This document shows, piece by piece, positions 53,314 through 62,857 of a stretch of 64,000 nucleotides of DNA. The notes beneath the pieces are model-generated. The model was given only the letters and a program-made list of their open reading frames with translations. It searched no databases and was not told the DNA's origin. The translations under genes and the position numbers were made by a program. The stretch is taken from contig NZ_FNDK01000001.1 of assembly GCF_900099605.1 (NCBI RefSeq), forward strand, positions 558,001-622,000, read 5' to 3'. Position 1 is the stretch's first letter. Each line of letters starts with the position of its first letter. This DNA is from Alteribacillus persepolensis (lineage in GTDB: Bacteria; Bacillota; Bacilli; Bacillales; Marinococcaceae).

Positions 53314-54323
53314 TCCCAATCGCCCCTTTCAATTGAAACTGCATGGGCGATGCATGGAATAGACTCTTTCTGCTGATAAGACAATGGACTTAACAAGGCT
53401 CCGGTCGCAACTACTAACATCTTGTTGATTTCTTTCTTTTTCATTCGATTTAATAAATGTCCGTACACAACAGCTGCGGAACAACCAGAACCGCTTGCTC
53501 CTGCCTGTACTTTTTGGTCTTCATTATAAATAAGCAGCCCGCAGTCGATGCATTGCTCATCGGTTACCTGGACTCCTCTTTGCTGCAGCAATTCTTTCAT
53601 GAGTGGATGTCCGACGCTGCCTAAATCTCCAGTCACAATGTAGTCATAATAAGAAGGGTCTCGATTGAAATCTGTAAAATGAGCTTCAATCGTGTCAGCA
53701 GCAGCTGGCGCCATCGCTCCTCCCATATTAAAAGGGTCTTTTAATCCCATATCTACAACTTTTCCAATGGTAGCCGATGTCACCATTGGTCCATTTCCTG
53801 TTTTTCCAACAACAGCAGCTCCCGAAGCAGTAGCCGTCCACTGTGCTGTCGGCGGCTTTTGCGCTCCATATTCGGTAGGATAGCGAAATTGTTTCTCTAC
53901 AGCCGCGTTATGGCTTGCTGTGCCGGTCAGCACGTAATTGCCTCCGTTATTATCAACGATAAAACTAGCCAGCGCTAGTCCTTCCATTGATGTCGAACAT
54001 GCTCCAAATAAGCCAATGTAGGGAATCGATAACGTTCGGCAAGCAAAGCTGGTTGCGGTAATTTGATTGATTAAATCACCCGCTAACACAAATTGCATGT
54101 CTTCTGGTTTTTTATTGATTTTTGCCAGAGATGCATTGGCTGCTTCTTCCATTAGTTTCGTCTGTGCTTTTTCAAATGATGCTTCTGACATCCAAAGGTC
54201 AGAAAACAAATGGTCAAAATCTCTGCTTAAATTGCCTTTTGCTTCAAACGGGCCCCCGACGACACCTGTAGATAAAATGACGGGTGAATTAGCAAAAGTC
54301 CATGACTGACTGCCTTGCAGCAT
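53310..54323 (-). CDS. spoVAD: Stage V sporulation protein AD
   Basis: DPA-binding subunit of the SpoVA complex. The 337-residue thiolase-like fold has [16 protein letters not shown] near residues 110-125 and [11 protein letters not shown]; it is soluble but membrane-associated through its partners. Preceded by CTAGGAGGGTG, and it follows spoVAC by four bases. Confidence 0.94.
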   Translation of the reverse strand: MLQGSQSWTFANSPVILSTGVVGGPFEAKGNLSRDFDHLFSDLWMSEASFEKAQTKLMEEAANASLAKINKKPEDMQFVLAGDLINQITATSFACRTLSIPYIGLFGACSTSMEGLALASFIVDNNGGNYVLTGTASHNAAVEKQFRYPTEYGAQKPPTAQWTATASGAAVVGKTGNGPMVTSATIGKVVDMGLKDPFNMGGAMAPAAADTIEAHFTDFNRDPSYYDYIVTGDLGSVGHPLMKELLQQRGVQVTDEQCIDCGLLIYNEDQKVQAGASGSGCSAAVVYGHLLNRMKKKEINKMLVVATGALLSPLSYQQKESIPCIAHAVSIERGDWE

Positions 54324-54327
54324 ATTT

Positions 54328-54795
54328 TCACCCTCCTAGTTGAATGATAATCGTTTTAACCAGTGCGACGATAAATGCCGCTGTTGTCCCAAATACGATG
54401 ACCGGGCCTGCTAATTTAAACATATTCGAGCCAATCCCAAACACCGGTCCTTCTGTTCGATGTTCAATTGCTGCACTGGCCATTGCATTTGCAAATCCAG
54501 TTACAGGAACAGCTGTGCCGGCCCCAGCATACTGCGCAAATTTGTCATACACCCCAAACCCCGTCAGCAGTACTGCAATCAAAATAACCGTTGCTACAGT
54601 AGGATCACTTGCGGTTTGTTCATTAAAATCGAAGTTATATAAATAAAAGTTTTGAATCGCCTGACCAATCACACAAATGAGCCCGCCTATGATAAAAGCT
54701 TTAATGCAATTCATGATAACCGGACGTTTGGGCTCGTCTTTTGAAGCAAACTGCTGATATGTTTTTTGGATATCTTCTTGACTGGATTGACCCAT
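54328..54795 (-). CDS. spoVAC: Stage V sporulation protein AC
   Basis: A 155-residue protein with an N-terminal cytoplasmic stretch and about four helices, including AGAGTAVPVTGFANAMASAA. SpoVAC is described as a mechanosensitive-like channel in DPA release. The start is an ATG after AGGTGG; a GTG at 54804 upstream is less likely. It is downstream of the YhcN-like lipoprotein in the same operon. Confidence 0.93.
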   Translation of the reverse strand: MGQSSQEDIQKTYQQFASKDEPKRPVIMNCIKAFIIGGLICVIGQAIQNFYLYNFDFNEQTASDPTVATVILIAVLLTGFGVYDKFAQYAGAGTAVPVTGFANAMASAAIEHRTEGPVFGIGSNMFKLAGPVIVFGTTAAFIVALVKTIIIQLGG

Positions 54796-54807
54796 ATCTA
54801 CCACCTG

Positions 54808-55230
54808 CTATCCTTTCATAAATTCTTCAATTTTAGTTAGACGTTTTTCCTGGTCTTTTTTTCCAACCTTCTTCTCTCCCATGTCATTGTTTAACTTTTG
54901 CAGTTCCATTAGTGCTTTTTTGTCTGTTGAAAAGTGAATATTATGATCGGGCCAGCGTTTCGACAGCCGGTTGTACCCTTGTTTTCTAATGGATTCAAGT
55001 TGAAAACGATTCATATGTTTAACCTCAGCAGCAGCATACATTTTATCATCATTTGTAATGACGACAGCCGATGTAATAGGATCCATGTCTTTTAACAATT
55101 CTTCCGCTTCATTTGTTTCTTCATTTATGACATGTTGCGGAAGCTCCGACGCCTGCTGATTACATCCTGCTGCCAGCAATATTAAAAAAACAACGTTCAT
55201 ACCAATTATGATACGAAAATTTTTTCGCAT
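54808..55230 (-). CDS. YhcN/YlaJ-like sporulation lipoprotein
   Basis: A 140-residue lipoprotein with a signal peptide and lipobox LLAAGC near residue 20. The mature part has an ITSAVVITNDDKMYAA-type core and an acidic/basic C-terminus, the pattern of YhcN/YlaJ spore proteins. It is first of a four-gene operon with spoVAC-AD-AEb. The start at 55230 follows GGAGGGAAAGAT; the frame extends 65 codons upstream without a site. Its presence before spoVAC resembles the spoVA2mob cluster. Confidence 0.85.
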   Translation of the reverse strand: MRKNFRIIIGMNVVFLILLAAGCNQQASELPQHVINEETNEAEELLKDMDPITSAVVITNDDKMYAAAEVKHMNRFQLESIRKQGYNRLSKRWPDHNIHFSTDKKALMELQKLNNDMGEKKVGKKDQEKRLTKIEEFMKG

Positions 55231-55259
55231 ATCTTTCCCTCCATAACAAACTGCATTTA

Positions 55260-55289
55260 TAGTATGAAAAACCGCAGTCGTTTTTATGA
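55260..55289 (-). promoter_or_regulatory. Sigma-G-like promoter of the yhcN-spoVA operon
   Basis: Minus strand: TCATA (55285-55289), an 18-base spacer, and CATACTA (55260-55266), a good match to the sigma-G consensus. It lies about 30 bases before the lipoprotein start. Confidence 0.75.
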
Positions 55290-55362
55290 ACAAAAACAAT
55301 ATGTAAAAATATGGATCAAAGAACAGCGTAGCTTCCTCAAGGGTATTTTTTAAAAAACAGAC

Positions 55363-55369
55363 CATACTA
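55363..55369 (+). promoter_or_regulatory. CATACTA -10-like motif before the DUF421 gene
   Basis: A sigma-G-type -10 (CATACTA) lies 32 bases before the DUF421 start, but no -35 with correct spacing is clear (GGTATT is 15-17 bases upstream). Co-expression with the divergent spoVA operon is possible. Confidence 0.35.
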
Positions 55370-55401
55370 AAAAAAGCATAACTGACAACAGGAGGCCAGC
55401 T

Positions 55402-56100
55402 ATGCAGTCCACTAATTTTTTGCATTTAACAATTGAGCTTATTGTTGGTTTTTTCGCTTTATTAGTTATTACGAAAATACTTGGAAAAACCCAAATCAAT
55501 CAACTGACACCATTTGACTTTATTTCCGCACTAGTCCTTGGTGAACTAGTCGGTAATGCTATATATGACAACGAAATTGGTTTGCATTACGTACTGTATG
55601 CCATCGTTTTATGGGCGATACTCATCAGCACGATTGAAAAGGTCACCCAAAAGAAAAAAGGGACAAGAAGCCTGCTTGAAGGCAAGCCTGCCATTGTTAT
55701 TCGAGAAGGTCAACTTGATTATGAAGCCATGAAAAAAAACAAGCTGGATTTAAACCAGCTGCAGCATTTATTACGTGACCGTGATGTCTTTAGTATTCAA
55801 GATGTCCACTATGCCATTTTAGAAGCAAACGGCACCATTAATGTGCTTAAAACAGCTGCAGCTTCCACACCCAAAAATAAAGAATGGCTGCCAGAGCTTC
55901 CAGCTGAGCCTGCACTGCCATTCTCCATTATTTTAGACGGAGAATGGGTGGAAGACAATTTAACGGAAGCAAATGTCTCCAAAAAACAAATTCTTCAACA
56001 CCTTCAATCAAGAAACATCCCTGATATAAACCGGGTGTTATACGCTGAATGGGACGGGGCATTTCCACTATATATTCAAACATATAATGACAAACCGTAA
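55402..56100 (+). CDS. DUF421 (YetF-like) membrane protein
   Basis: A 232-residue protein with three N-terminal helices (about 8-25, 40-58, 62-82), then two cytoplasmic DUF421 modules with RDRDVFSIQDVHYAILE. Family function is unknown. Members are found in the spoVA2mob-type gene set. ACAGGAGG precedes the ATG. Divergent from the yhcN-spoVA operon and closed by a clear terminator. Confidence 0.9.
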   Translation: MQSTNFLHLTIELIVGFFALLVITKILGKTQINQLTPFDFISALVLGELVGNAIYDNEIGLHYVLYAIVLWAILISTIEKVTQKKKGTRSLLEGKPAIVIREGQLDYEAMKKNKLDLNQLQHLLRDRDVFSIQDVHYAILEANGTINVLKTAAASTPKNKEWLPELPAEPALPFSIILDGEWVEDNLTEANVSKKQILQHLQSRNIPDINRVLYAEWDGAFPLYIQTYNDKP

Positions 56101-56128
56101 AAAAACTCGGCTGGATGCCGAGTTTTTT
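56099..56128 (+). terminator. Terminator after the DUF421 gene
   Basis: AAAAACTCGG / CCGAGTTTTT stem with seven-base loop and a T run. Confidence 0.85.
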
Positions 56129-56189
56129 AGTGATAGCCAATGTTTTCTCTCTTATACCTAATATTTCTCCTGATCGGTGAGTGAACAAA

Positions 56190-56747
56190 TTACGTCAGCC
56201 GGTCAAAAAATAGATCGGCTTCTTTTGTTGATGCAGAATCATTCTCTTTTAATTCTGGCAGCTCTTCTAACGAGGACAGCCCAAAGTGTTCCAAAAAACG
56301 ATTCGTTGTTTGATATAACTTTGGCCTGCCAATACTTTGCGCTCTGCCTGACTCTGTAATCAACGCTTTATTCATTAACGTCTGTACTGACTTTTCTGAT
56401 TTCACCCCGCGGATATCATCAATTTCAATTCGCGTGATGGGTTGATTATAAGCAATAATAGCCAGCGTCTCTAACGCTGCTTGTGACAATTTCCCTTTTT
56501 CCGGAACATGAGCGTATGTTTCAATATAAGAAGCAATATCAGATACAGTAACAAGCTGATACGTATCACCTGTTTGCTTTATCTCTAATCCATCAAGACA
56601 TTGGTGTAATTTTTCTTGCACGCGGTATAGTGCGTTCATCGCTTCTTCTTCTGTCACCTCTAACACGTTTGCCAGCTCTTTTACTGTTATTCCTTGGTCG
56701 CCTGCAACGTATAAAAGGCCCTCTATTGCAGCTTCTTGCTCTTTCAC
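56190..56747 (-). CDS. scpB: Segregation and condensation protein B
   Basis: A 185-residue kleisin-binding winged-helix protein of the SMC-ScpAB complex that organises the chromosome. ALETLAIIAYNQPITRIEIDDIRG is the conserved core. GTG start overlaps the scpA stop (GTGA). Downstream of scpA as in B. subtilis. Confidence 0.94.
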   Translation of the reverse strand: MKEQEAAIEGLLYVAGDQGITVKELANVLEVTEEEAMNALYRVQEKLHQCLDGLEIKQTGDTYQLVTVSDIASYIETYAHVPEKGKLSQAALETLAIIAYNQPITRIEIDDIRGVKSEKSVQTLMNKALITESGRAQSIGRPKLYQTTNRFLEHFGLSSLEELPELKENDSASTKEADLFFDRLT

Positions 56748-57493
56748 GAAGCAGTATCCCCCTTATATTCAACCATTATCTCGTCAAAGTTTTCTTTTTG
56801 CTTGCAGCGTATTTCATTGTGCTTGACCAGCTCTAATACAGCAAGAAATGTCGTCACAATGTACGGCTTTTCCTGTATAGGAAACAAATCTCCAAACCTT
56901 GCTGGCTCTGCACGCTTTTTTAAAGTGCTTACAATATCATTCATGCGCTCTTCCATGGAAATTTCCTGTGCCTTTACGGTTGTTTCAGCCGAAGGAGCGT
57001 GGACACGTTTCTTTAACTGCTGGTATGCTTCAAGCATATGATACAATGTCACCTCTTCCGATACGTCATTCACGTCGTCGTTTTCCTGCTCATCCACTGC
57101 CGTTGGTGATTTAGCATAATGCATACCGGCAGACTGCTCTTTTTCCTTTAGATGAGATGCAGCCTCTTTATATTTTTTATACTCCACAAGCCTGTCTAAT
57201 AATTCTTCACGAGGGTCTTCCTCTTCCCATTCATCGGTCCTCTCAAGTACTTCCTCCGTATGGTTAGGCAGCAGCATTTGGCTTTTAATCTCAAGCAATG
57301 TGGCTGCCATAACAAGATATTCGCTGGCGATATCTAATTCTAACTCCTGCATCGCGTGTACATACTGGAAGTATTGATCTGTAATCGCTGCTAGTGGAAT
57401 ATGATAAATATCGACTTCTGCTTGCTGTATTAAATGCAGCAATAAATCAAGCGGTCCTTCAAAACTGTCGATTTTTACATTGTAACGTTTCAT
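56744..57493 (-). CDS. scpA: Segregation and condensation protein A
   Basis: Kleisin subunit bridging SMC heads. The 249 residues start MKRYNVKIDSFEGPLDLLLHL, the standard ScpA N-terminus, with a charged middle (about 75-140) and a C-terminal winged helix. I start at the ATG at 57493 after GGTGGAG; two earlier in-frame starts lie over the ribosome site. It is divergent from ypuF. Confidence 0.94.
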   Translation of the reverse strand: MKRYNVKIDSFEGPLDLLLHLIQQAEVDIYHIPLAAITDQYFQYVHAMQELELDIASEYLVMAATLLEIKSQMLLPNHTEEVLERTDEWEEEDPREELLDRLVEYKKYKEAASHLKEKEQSAGMHYAKSPTAVDEQENDDVNDVSEEVTLYHMLEAYQQLKKRVHAPSAETTVKAQEISMEERMNDIVSTLKKRAEPARFGDLFPIQEKPYIVTTFLAVLELVKHNEIRCKQKENFDEIMVEYKGDTAS

Positions 57494-57669
57494 ATACATC
57501 TCCACCGTTTCTCCAACCTAAAATACATTCTCTATCAATAATATCACGGAAACAGCTGATAAACAGAACCAAATTGCAGCAAACACCATATTATACATTA
57601 CTTTCTATATATGTTACACTAAAAATTGTTATTGCAACGAACTTGGTGAGGAAGAAAGTAGGATGTTTG

Positions 57670-58206
57670 ATGCATTATCCAGAGGCATACGTTCAGTATT
57701 TAGTACAATTTCATGGACATAGAGATTTTTTTGAATGTCACGAAATACTAGAAGAACATTGGAAAGAAAAACCTTCAGGTTATCGTGATAAACATTGGGT
57801 TGGGCTGATTCAGATTGCTGTTGGCCTTTATCATCACCGCCGAGCAAATTGGCGAGGGGCACAGAAAACGTTTCGCAACGCCCGCCGTATTGTTCAAGAA
57901 TATTCAGCATCCTTAGAAGAGTTAGCACTTGATACAGACCAACTTCTTTTTCTTATGGACCAAAGACTTTCTGATATTTTATTGCAACGAACCTATACAG
58001 ATATGAATTTACCCATTACAGATACTTCTTTGACAGATCAATGTTTTCGAATGTGCGAGAAAGAAAACGTTGACTGGCTGGGTGAAAGCGATATGTTTAA
58101 TGATCACCTTGTACACCGTCATATTTTACGAGACCGTACAGATATTACTGAAGAACGCATACAACAAAAATGGCTGCGCGAACAAAAAAAGCTGTCCCGG
58201 ACTTAA
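57670..58206 (+). CDS. ypuF: DUF309 family protein (YpuF-like)
   Basis: A 178-residue protein with the DUF309 signature HRDFFECHEILEEHWKE and LIQIAVGLYHHRRANWRGA, forming a helical metal-site-like pattern. Function unknown. It is divergent from scpA as in B. subtilis ypuF. The ORF reads open far upstream, but the ATG at 57670 is the first with homology-like start MHYPEAYVQYL. Confidence 0.85.
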   Translation: MHYPEAYVQYLVQFHGHRDFFECHEILEEHWKEKPSGYRDKHWVGLIQIAVGLYHHRRANWRGAQKTFRNARRIVQEYSASLEELALDTDQLLFLMDQRLSDILLQRTYTDMNLPITDTSLTDQCFRMCEKENVDWLGESDMFNDHLVHRHILRDRTDITEERIQQKWLREQKKLSRT

Positions 58207-58225
58207 AAAGTCGGAACAGCTTTTT
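58191..58225 (+). terminator. Terminator at the end of ypuF
   Basis: GCTGTCCCGGAC and GTCGGAACAGC arms (one mismatch, short loop) with a TTTTT tail. The stem overlaps the ypuF stop codon. Confidence 0.75.
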
Positions 58226-58261
58226 CATTTATATAGACGAGATGTGCAGAATGAAAATGAA

Positions 58262-58636
58262 CTATCCGCTCACTTCTCTTTTAGTTTTTATCCCTTCTTT
58301 ACAAACATCCAGAAACTCGATGGTCTCCTCACGGCCCACCAGTTCCCTGTCTATTTTTTCTTGTATCGTGCGTACCATCTTTTTCCCTATGCCTTCATCA
58401 CGGTATGATGGGTTGACACATACATGTTCTAACCTAGCCATATGGTCATCGGGAAAAGACAAACCGAGAACACCAACAATATCATCGTCTTCTTTCCATA
58501 AATAAAGCTGCCAGTTCTCATTTTCCTCATACACTTTAATGGTTTCTTGCAGTTTTTTCACATCTTTTTCTTCCGGCATGTAAGAAAGCAATCCCATGGC
58601 AATTTTTTTGTAGGCTGATTTAAATTTAATGAACAT
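58262..58636 (-). CDS. ribT: RibT-like GNAT acetyltransferase
   Basis: A 124-residue GNAT protein beginning MFIKFKSAYKKIAMG, which matches B. subtilis RibT (MLIRYKKSFEKIAMG pattern), with LEHVCVNPSYRDEGIGKKMV as the acetyl-CoA loop. RibT is encoded at the end of the rib operon in B. subtilis; here a terminator and a separate promoter separate it from ribH. Its substrate is unknown. Start chosen by homology; two earlier in-frame ATGs lie within nine bases. Confidence 0.85.
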   Translation of the reverse strand: MFIKFKSAYKKIAMGLLSYMPEEKDVKKLQETIKVYEENENWQLYLWKEDDDIVGVLGLSFPDDHMARLEHVCVNPSYRDEGIGKKMVRTIQEKIDRELVGREETIEFLDVCKEGIKTKREVSG

Positions 58637-58707
58637 AGTCATCATCCCTTACTCCTGAGAGAATTGATTGCCACTAAGCAACTTGCTGTTAATTGCTATT
58701 CTCTCTC

Positions 58708-58735
58708 ATTATACTTCAAATTTTTGGTATGAAAA
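58708..58735 (-). promoter_or_regulatory. Probable promoter of ribT
   Basis: Minus strand: TTTTCA (58730-58735), 16-base spacer, perfect TATAAT (58708-58713), 70 bases before ribT. Confidence 0.65.
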
Positions 58736-58890
58736 GAGGGTGCGCAACATTTTATTTTACTTTTTTTGTTAATCATTATATCTACATTCTATACAAATTG
58801 TCCGCCAACTTTCGCCCATTTTACTTCCATGGACTACACGCCTGCTTGAACACAAAAATATTGACAAACGTAAACACGTAGGCAAGAAGA

Positions 58891-58916
58891 AACATGACGG
58901 TATATACCGTCATGTT
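58891..58916 (-). terminator. Terminator after ribH
   Basis: Perfect 11-bp palindrome AACATGACGGT / ACCGTCATGTT with a TTCTTCTT tail on the minus strand. It ends the rib operon before ribT. Confidence 0.75.
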
Positions 58917-58934
58917 TATATCACCTTCATTAGT

Positions 58935-59408
58935 TTACTCTTTTTTGATGCTTTTATCAAGGTTTGCCATTTCAATAGCTGCTGCAGCGGCCTCTGCACC
59001 TTTATTTCCTGCTTTGGTCCCCGCTCTTTCAATGGCTTGTTCAATAGTATTCGTCGTAACCACACCGAATATAACCGGAAGTCCTTTTTCTAAAGATAAA
59101 TTTCCAACACCTTTCGTGACTTCACTGCAAACATAATCAAAATGAGGTGTGGAACCTTTTATGACCGTTCCTAATGTAATGATGGCATCATATTTACCTG
59201 TTTCCGCCATTTTTTTTGCTGCAAATGGAATTTCAAAAGCCCCTGGGACCCAAGCTACGTCCACATCACTTTCAGAAACGCCATGCCGCTTTAATGTATC
59301 CTCTGCACCGCCCAAAAGCTTACTCGTAATAAATTCATTAAACCTTCCCGCTACAATACCGATTTTCAATCCTGTCCCAACTAAATTCCCTTCAAATACA
59401 TTTGCCAT
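58935..59408 (-). CDS. ribH: 6,7-dimethyl-8-ribityllumazine synthase
   Basis: Condenses the ribityl-uracil with dihydroxybutanone phosphate. The 157-residue protein has the classic [15 protein letters not shown] and [16 protein letters not shown] blocks; the second carries the active-site His. It follows ribBA by 50 bases. AAAGGAAG lies upstream. The family usually forms 60-mer shells. Confidence 0.96.
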   Translation of the reverse strand: MANVFEGNLVGTGLKIGIVAGRFNEFITSKLLGGAEDTLKRHGVSESDVDVAWVPGAFEIPFAAKKMAETGKYDAIITLGTVIKGSTPHFDYVCSEVTKGVGNLSLEKGLPVIFGVVTTNTIEQAIERAGTKAGNKGAEAAAAAIEMANLDKSIKKE

Positions 59409-59458
59409 TATTCGTCTTCCTTTCTTTCCTTCGTTGATATTTTTATTTTTTACGATAT

Positions 59459-60670
59459 TTAAAAGTGCAGCATATGTCCCAATTTGGCATACTTTGTACG
59501 CATGTACTTTTCATTGTCTTTGTTATATGGAAGTTGTAATGGAACACGCTCTACCACTTCCAGGCCATACCCTTTAAGTCCTGTAATTTTTCTTGGATTA
59601 TTTGTTAATAACCGCATTTTTGTAACGCCAAGTTCTCTTAGCACTTGGGCGCCAATCCCGTAATCCCTTAAATCCGGCTTAAATCCTAGTTTTTCATTTG
59701 CTTCTACTGTGTCATAACCTTCTTCTTGAAGCTGATAGGCTTTCATTTTGTTAATAAGGCCAATCCCTCGTCCTTCCTGCCTCATGTACAATAAGACGCC
59801 TTTGCCTTCTTTTTCAATCTGCTGCAGTGCTGCCTGAAGCTGAGGCCCGCAATCGCAGCGGTGTGACCCAAACACATCGCCTGTCAGACATTCAGAATGT
59901 ACTCTCACTAGTGTTGGCTCACCGGGGTTAATTTGTCCTTTCACAAGGGCAACACTTTCTTTGTCATCCACTACAGACGTATAGCCAATCGCTTTAAATT
60001 CACCAATATCTGTCGGCAGTTTGATTTCTGCTTCTCGTTTGACTAATTTATCTTTTTTATGGCGATATTGAATAAGATCTTTAATAGTAATCATTTTTAA
60101 GTCATGCTCATCGGCAATCATTCTTAAATCAGGGACACGTGCCATTTCCCCATTGTCTTTAATAATTTCGCAAATGACTCCTGCCGGTTCTGCTCCTGCG
60201 AGCCTGGCTAAGTCAATCGAAGCCTCTGTATGTCCAGCACGGCGTAAAACTCCGCCATTTTTAGCGATTAAAGGGAATACATGGCCCGGGCGTTTAAAAT
60301 CATGACTTTTGCTGTTGGGATCCAGCATGGCTTTTATCGTATCCGCACGCTCATGTGCTGATATTCCCGTTGTCGTCGAGCGGTGATCAATACTAACTGT
60401 AAAGGCCGTACCGTGCGGATCCGTATTATGATCAACCATCGGAACCAATTCCAGCTGCTGAGCCCGGTCTTCTAGAATCGGCGCACATACTAATCCACGT
60501 CCGTGAGTAATCATAAAATTAATTGTCTCCGGTGTTACTTTTTCAGAAAGTGCGACAAAATCTCCTTCATTTTCGCGGTCTTCATCATCGCACACAATAA
60601 CTACTTTTCCTTGAATCAAATCATAAATAGCTTCTTCAATTGGATCAAAAATTCGCTCTGTCTGTGCCAT
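59459..60670 (-). CDS. ribBA: Bifunctional DHBP synthase / GTP cyclohydrolase II
   Basis: A 403-residue fusion. The N-terminal RibB (about 1-205) has [11 protein letters not shown] and the C-terminal RibA (about 210-403) has the zinc ligands in [18 protein letters not shown] and the RQEGRGIGL motif. It makes both precursors of riboflavin. Called ribA in B. subtilis. Length is slightly above typical; both domains look intact. Under the FMN riboswitch. Confidence 0.96.
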   Translation of the reverse strand: MAQTERIFDPIEEAIYDLIQGKVVIVCDDEDRENEGDFVALSEKVTPETINFMITHGRGLVCAPILEDRAQQLELVPMVDHNTDPHGTAFTVSIDHRSTTTGISAHERADTIKAMLDPNSKSHDFKRPGHVFPLIAKNGGVLRRAGHTEASIDLARLAGAEPAGVICEIIKDNGEMARVPDLRMIADEHDLKMITIKDLIQYRHKKDKLVKREAEIKLPTDIGEFKAIGYTSVVDDKESVALVKGQINPGEPTLVRVHSECLTGDVFGSHRCDCGPQLQAALQQIEKEGKGVLLYMRQEGRGIGLINKMKAYQLQEEGYDTVEANEKLGFKPDLRDYGIGAQVLRELGVTKMRLLTNNPRKITGLKGYGLEVVERVPLQLPYNKDNEKYMRTKYAKLGHMLHF

Positions 60671-60699
60671 TTTCTACCCCTCTTTTCCGATTAGTCCGT

Positions 60700-61350
60700 T
60701 TATATAAAGCCATTTTCTTTTAATGTGGATGTTGTAATGGATGACTCGTTTTTCTTATCCGCCCGCAGCAGATGCTCTGTGTATTTCATCAACATGTCCG
60801 TTTCGATATTTACAGGATCACCTGCATGCTTATCACTCAACACTGTTTCCTGCCATGTGTGCGGAATAATAGAAATTGTCAAAAGATTGTTCTCTGCATC
60901 TGCGCCAAACACAGTCAAGCTGATTCCATCAACTGTTACAGAGCCTTTCACCATCATATAAGGCATAATATTTTTTGGCAATTCAATCGTGATGTAATAA
61001 GCATTTTCAACGGGAGTAATCGTGCGAATGGTCCCGGTTGCATCAACATGCCCTGAAACAAAATGGCCGCCAAACCGGCCGTCAGCAGGCATCGCCCGTT
61101 CAACATTTACCGCTGCGCCTTGTTTTAACATTCGTAAACTCGTATCTTTCATCGTCTCCGGCATGACATCCACCGTAAAACAATGACCATCGATGGAAGT
61201 AACGGTTAAACACACGCCATTTACAGAGATGCTATCCCCAAGATGGATGTCTTTCATAATAGTATTTGCCTGAATCGTCAATACCATTGCATTATTTGTT
61301 TGTTCCATTTTTTCGATAACAGCTTTTTCTTCAATAATGCCTGTAAACAA
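60700..61350 (-). CDS. ribE: Riboflavin synthase, alpha chain
   Basis: Dismutates two lumazines to riboflavin. The 216 residues show two lumazine-binding repeats, each starting with a MFTGIIEEK or HFVSGHVD type segment. The start is a TTG at 61350 after AGGAGTGAGGCAA, giving the canonical MFTGIIEEKAV; the GTG at 61359 is upstream but overlaps that site. Second gene after ribD. Confidence 0.95.
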   Translation of the reverse strand: MFTGIIEEKAVIEKMEQTNNAMVLTIQANTIMKDIHLGDSISVNGVCLTVTSIDGHCFTVDVMPETMKDTSLRMLKQGAAVNVERAMPADGRFGGHFVSGHVDATGTIRTITPVENAYYITIELPKNIMPYMMVKGSVTVDGISLTVFGADAENNLLTISIIPHTWQETVLSDKHAGDPVNIETDMLMKYTEHLLRADKKNESSITTSTLKENGFI

Positions 61351-61361
61351 TTGCCTCACTC

Positions 61362-62444
61362 CTATTTCTTTGGCACCGCAACGATTTTAATATCTGAACC
61401 TAACTGCTCTAATGTGACTATCTCCAGTTCACTGACATCGGACATAGCCCGGATGCCGTTTCCTGCAATAACAGAAGGAGCAGAATGCCCGCCAATCAAT
61501 TTTGGCGCAAGATAACTAACAACTTCCTGAAAAGCACCAGCTTCTAAAAAACTTCCATGAACAGAAGCTCCGCCTTCTACATACAGTGATTGAATCTTCA
61601 AGCTGCCTAACAGCTGCAGTACTTCATGTATATCAATAGCGGCAGAAACCGGGAACAGCTTGGCTCCTGCTTGTTCTAACTGCTTTCGTCTAGAACTTTC
61701 TGCTTCCGGCGAACAGATAATCCAAACCGGTGCTTTTTTGTCACGTAACATATTAGCATGAACAGGCGTTTTTAAATGGTGATCTAAAATAATTCGCACC
61801 GGATGAATGCCTCCATTATAAGCTCTTGCTGTCAGCGAAGGATCATCTTCTAGGACAGTATTCACACCAACTAATATCGCATCATGTTCATGACGCAGAA
61901 TGTGGCCGTCATCGCGTGCCTGCTCTCCAGTAATCCATTTGCTTTCGCCCGTTTTGGTCGCTGTTTTGCCATCCAAAGATGCTGCTGTTTTTAAGGTGAC
62001 ATACGGGATGTTCGTTCGGATATAGTGAAAAAAATACCGATTTAACCAATTAGCAGCTTCCCGCTCTATCCCTACGCTCACCTCTATACCTGCGTCTTTT
62101 AGTTTTTGAATGCCGGTCCCTGCCACTTCAGGATTAGGATCTTCTGTTGCAATAACAGCTCGTTTAATGTTTTTTTCAATAATCAAATCAGCACAAGGAG
62201 GGGTTTTTCCGTAGTGGCTGCACGGCTCTAGTGTGACATAAATGGTTGCTCCGTCTGCTTCATCTCCAGCCATGTTTAAAGCGTGAACTTCCGCATGCTC
62301 TTCACCTGCTCTTAAGTGCGCTCCAAATCCGCAAACTCTTCCGTTTTTTACAACAACTGCTCCAACAACAGGGTTAGGGGATGTTTGGCCTTTGGTTTGT
62401 CGAGCCATCTGCAGAGCCAATCGCATATGTTCTTTATCTATCAT
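61362..62444 (-). CDS. ribD: Bifunctional riboflavin deaminase/reductase
   Basis: Two steps: deamination and reduction of the pyrimidine intermediate. The 360 residues have a cytidine-deaminase-type zinc domain (HAEVHAL and PCSHYGKTPPC, about 1-140) and a C-terminal reductase domain. The start at 62444 follows AGAGGCG; the earlier in-frame ATG at 62480 has no site. First gene after the FMN riboswitch. Confidence 0.95.
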   Translation of the reverse strand: MIDKEHMRLALQMARQTKGQTSPNPVVGAVVVKNGRVCGFGAHLRAGEEHAEVHALNMAGDEADGATIYVTLEPCSHYGKTPPCADLIIEKNIKRAVIATEDPNPEVAGTGIQKLKDAGIEVSVGIEREAANWLNRYFFHYIRTNIPYVTLKTAASLDGKTATKTGESKWITGEQARDDGHILRHEHDAILVGVNTVLEDDPSLTARAYNGGIHPVRIILDHHLKTPVHANMLRDKKAPVWIICSPEAESSRRKQLEQAGAKLFPVSAAIDIHEVLQLLGSLKIQSLYVEGGASVHGSFLEAGAFQEVVSYLAPKLIGGHSAPSVIAGNGIRAMSDVSELEIVTLEQLGSDIKIVAVPKK

Positions 62445-62512
62445 CAGCAAAACGCCTCTTTTCTTCCAGCAACGATACATATATTAGAAGAATTTTCTTG
62501 TCTGTCCATAAT

Positions 62513-62546
62513 AAAAACCCTCAAGAAAACAAGGTTTCTTCAGGGT
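62513..62546 (-). terminator. FMN-riboswitch terminator
   Basis: 12-bp stem (62517-62528, 62535-62546, one mismatch) followed by TTTTTATT on the minus strand. Placed between the RFN aptamer and ribD. Confidence 0.85.
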
Positions 62547-62665
62547 CAACATACGTGCTCAAATAAACCTTTACATGTGAAAGGATTGCCATCTACTTTT
62601 ATGCTACCGACACGTAAAAAGATACACGTGTCCCTAGGCTTTTGTATGACTAAGCTTGAACACGG

Positions 62666-62812
62666 CTGTCCTTCTCCCATCCAGACTGTCACTGTCGGCT
62701 CCGGAATTGCACCGGATCCACCGTAAAGGAAAAACCGATACGGGTCACGGACTGAAAAGCTGCTTCTTGCTTTATCACCGCCGGTTGGGACTTTCACCCG
62801 ACCCCGAAGGCA
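62666..62812 (-). promoter_or_regulatory. FMN riboswitch (RFN element)
   Basis: Minus strand: CCTTCGGGGTCGGGTGAAAG at the 5' end, CCGGCGGT, AGTCCGTGACCCG, CGGTGGATCCGGTG, CCGGAGCCGACAGT and the final GGATGGGAGAAGGACAG. These are the RFN landmarks in order. It should stop transcription of ribDEBAH when FMN is high. Confidence 0.96.
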
Positions 62813-62857
62813 CCGTTTTTTTATCATCATTATATAAATATTCTATCGTATAAACTG

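Noticed and set aside
62546-62830. 94-codon minus-strand frame over the FMN riboswitch
   Set aside because: The conserved RFN element accounts for the sequence; no ribosome site.
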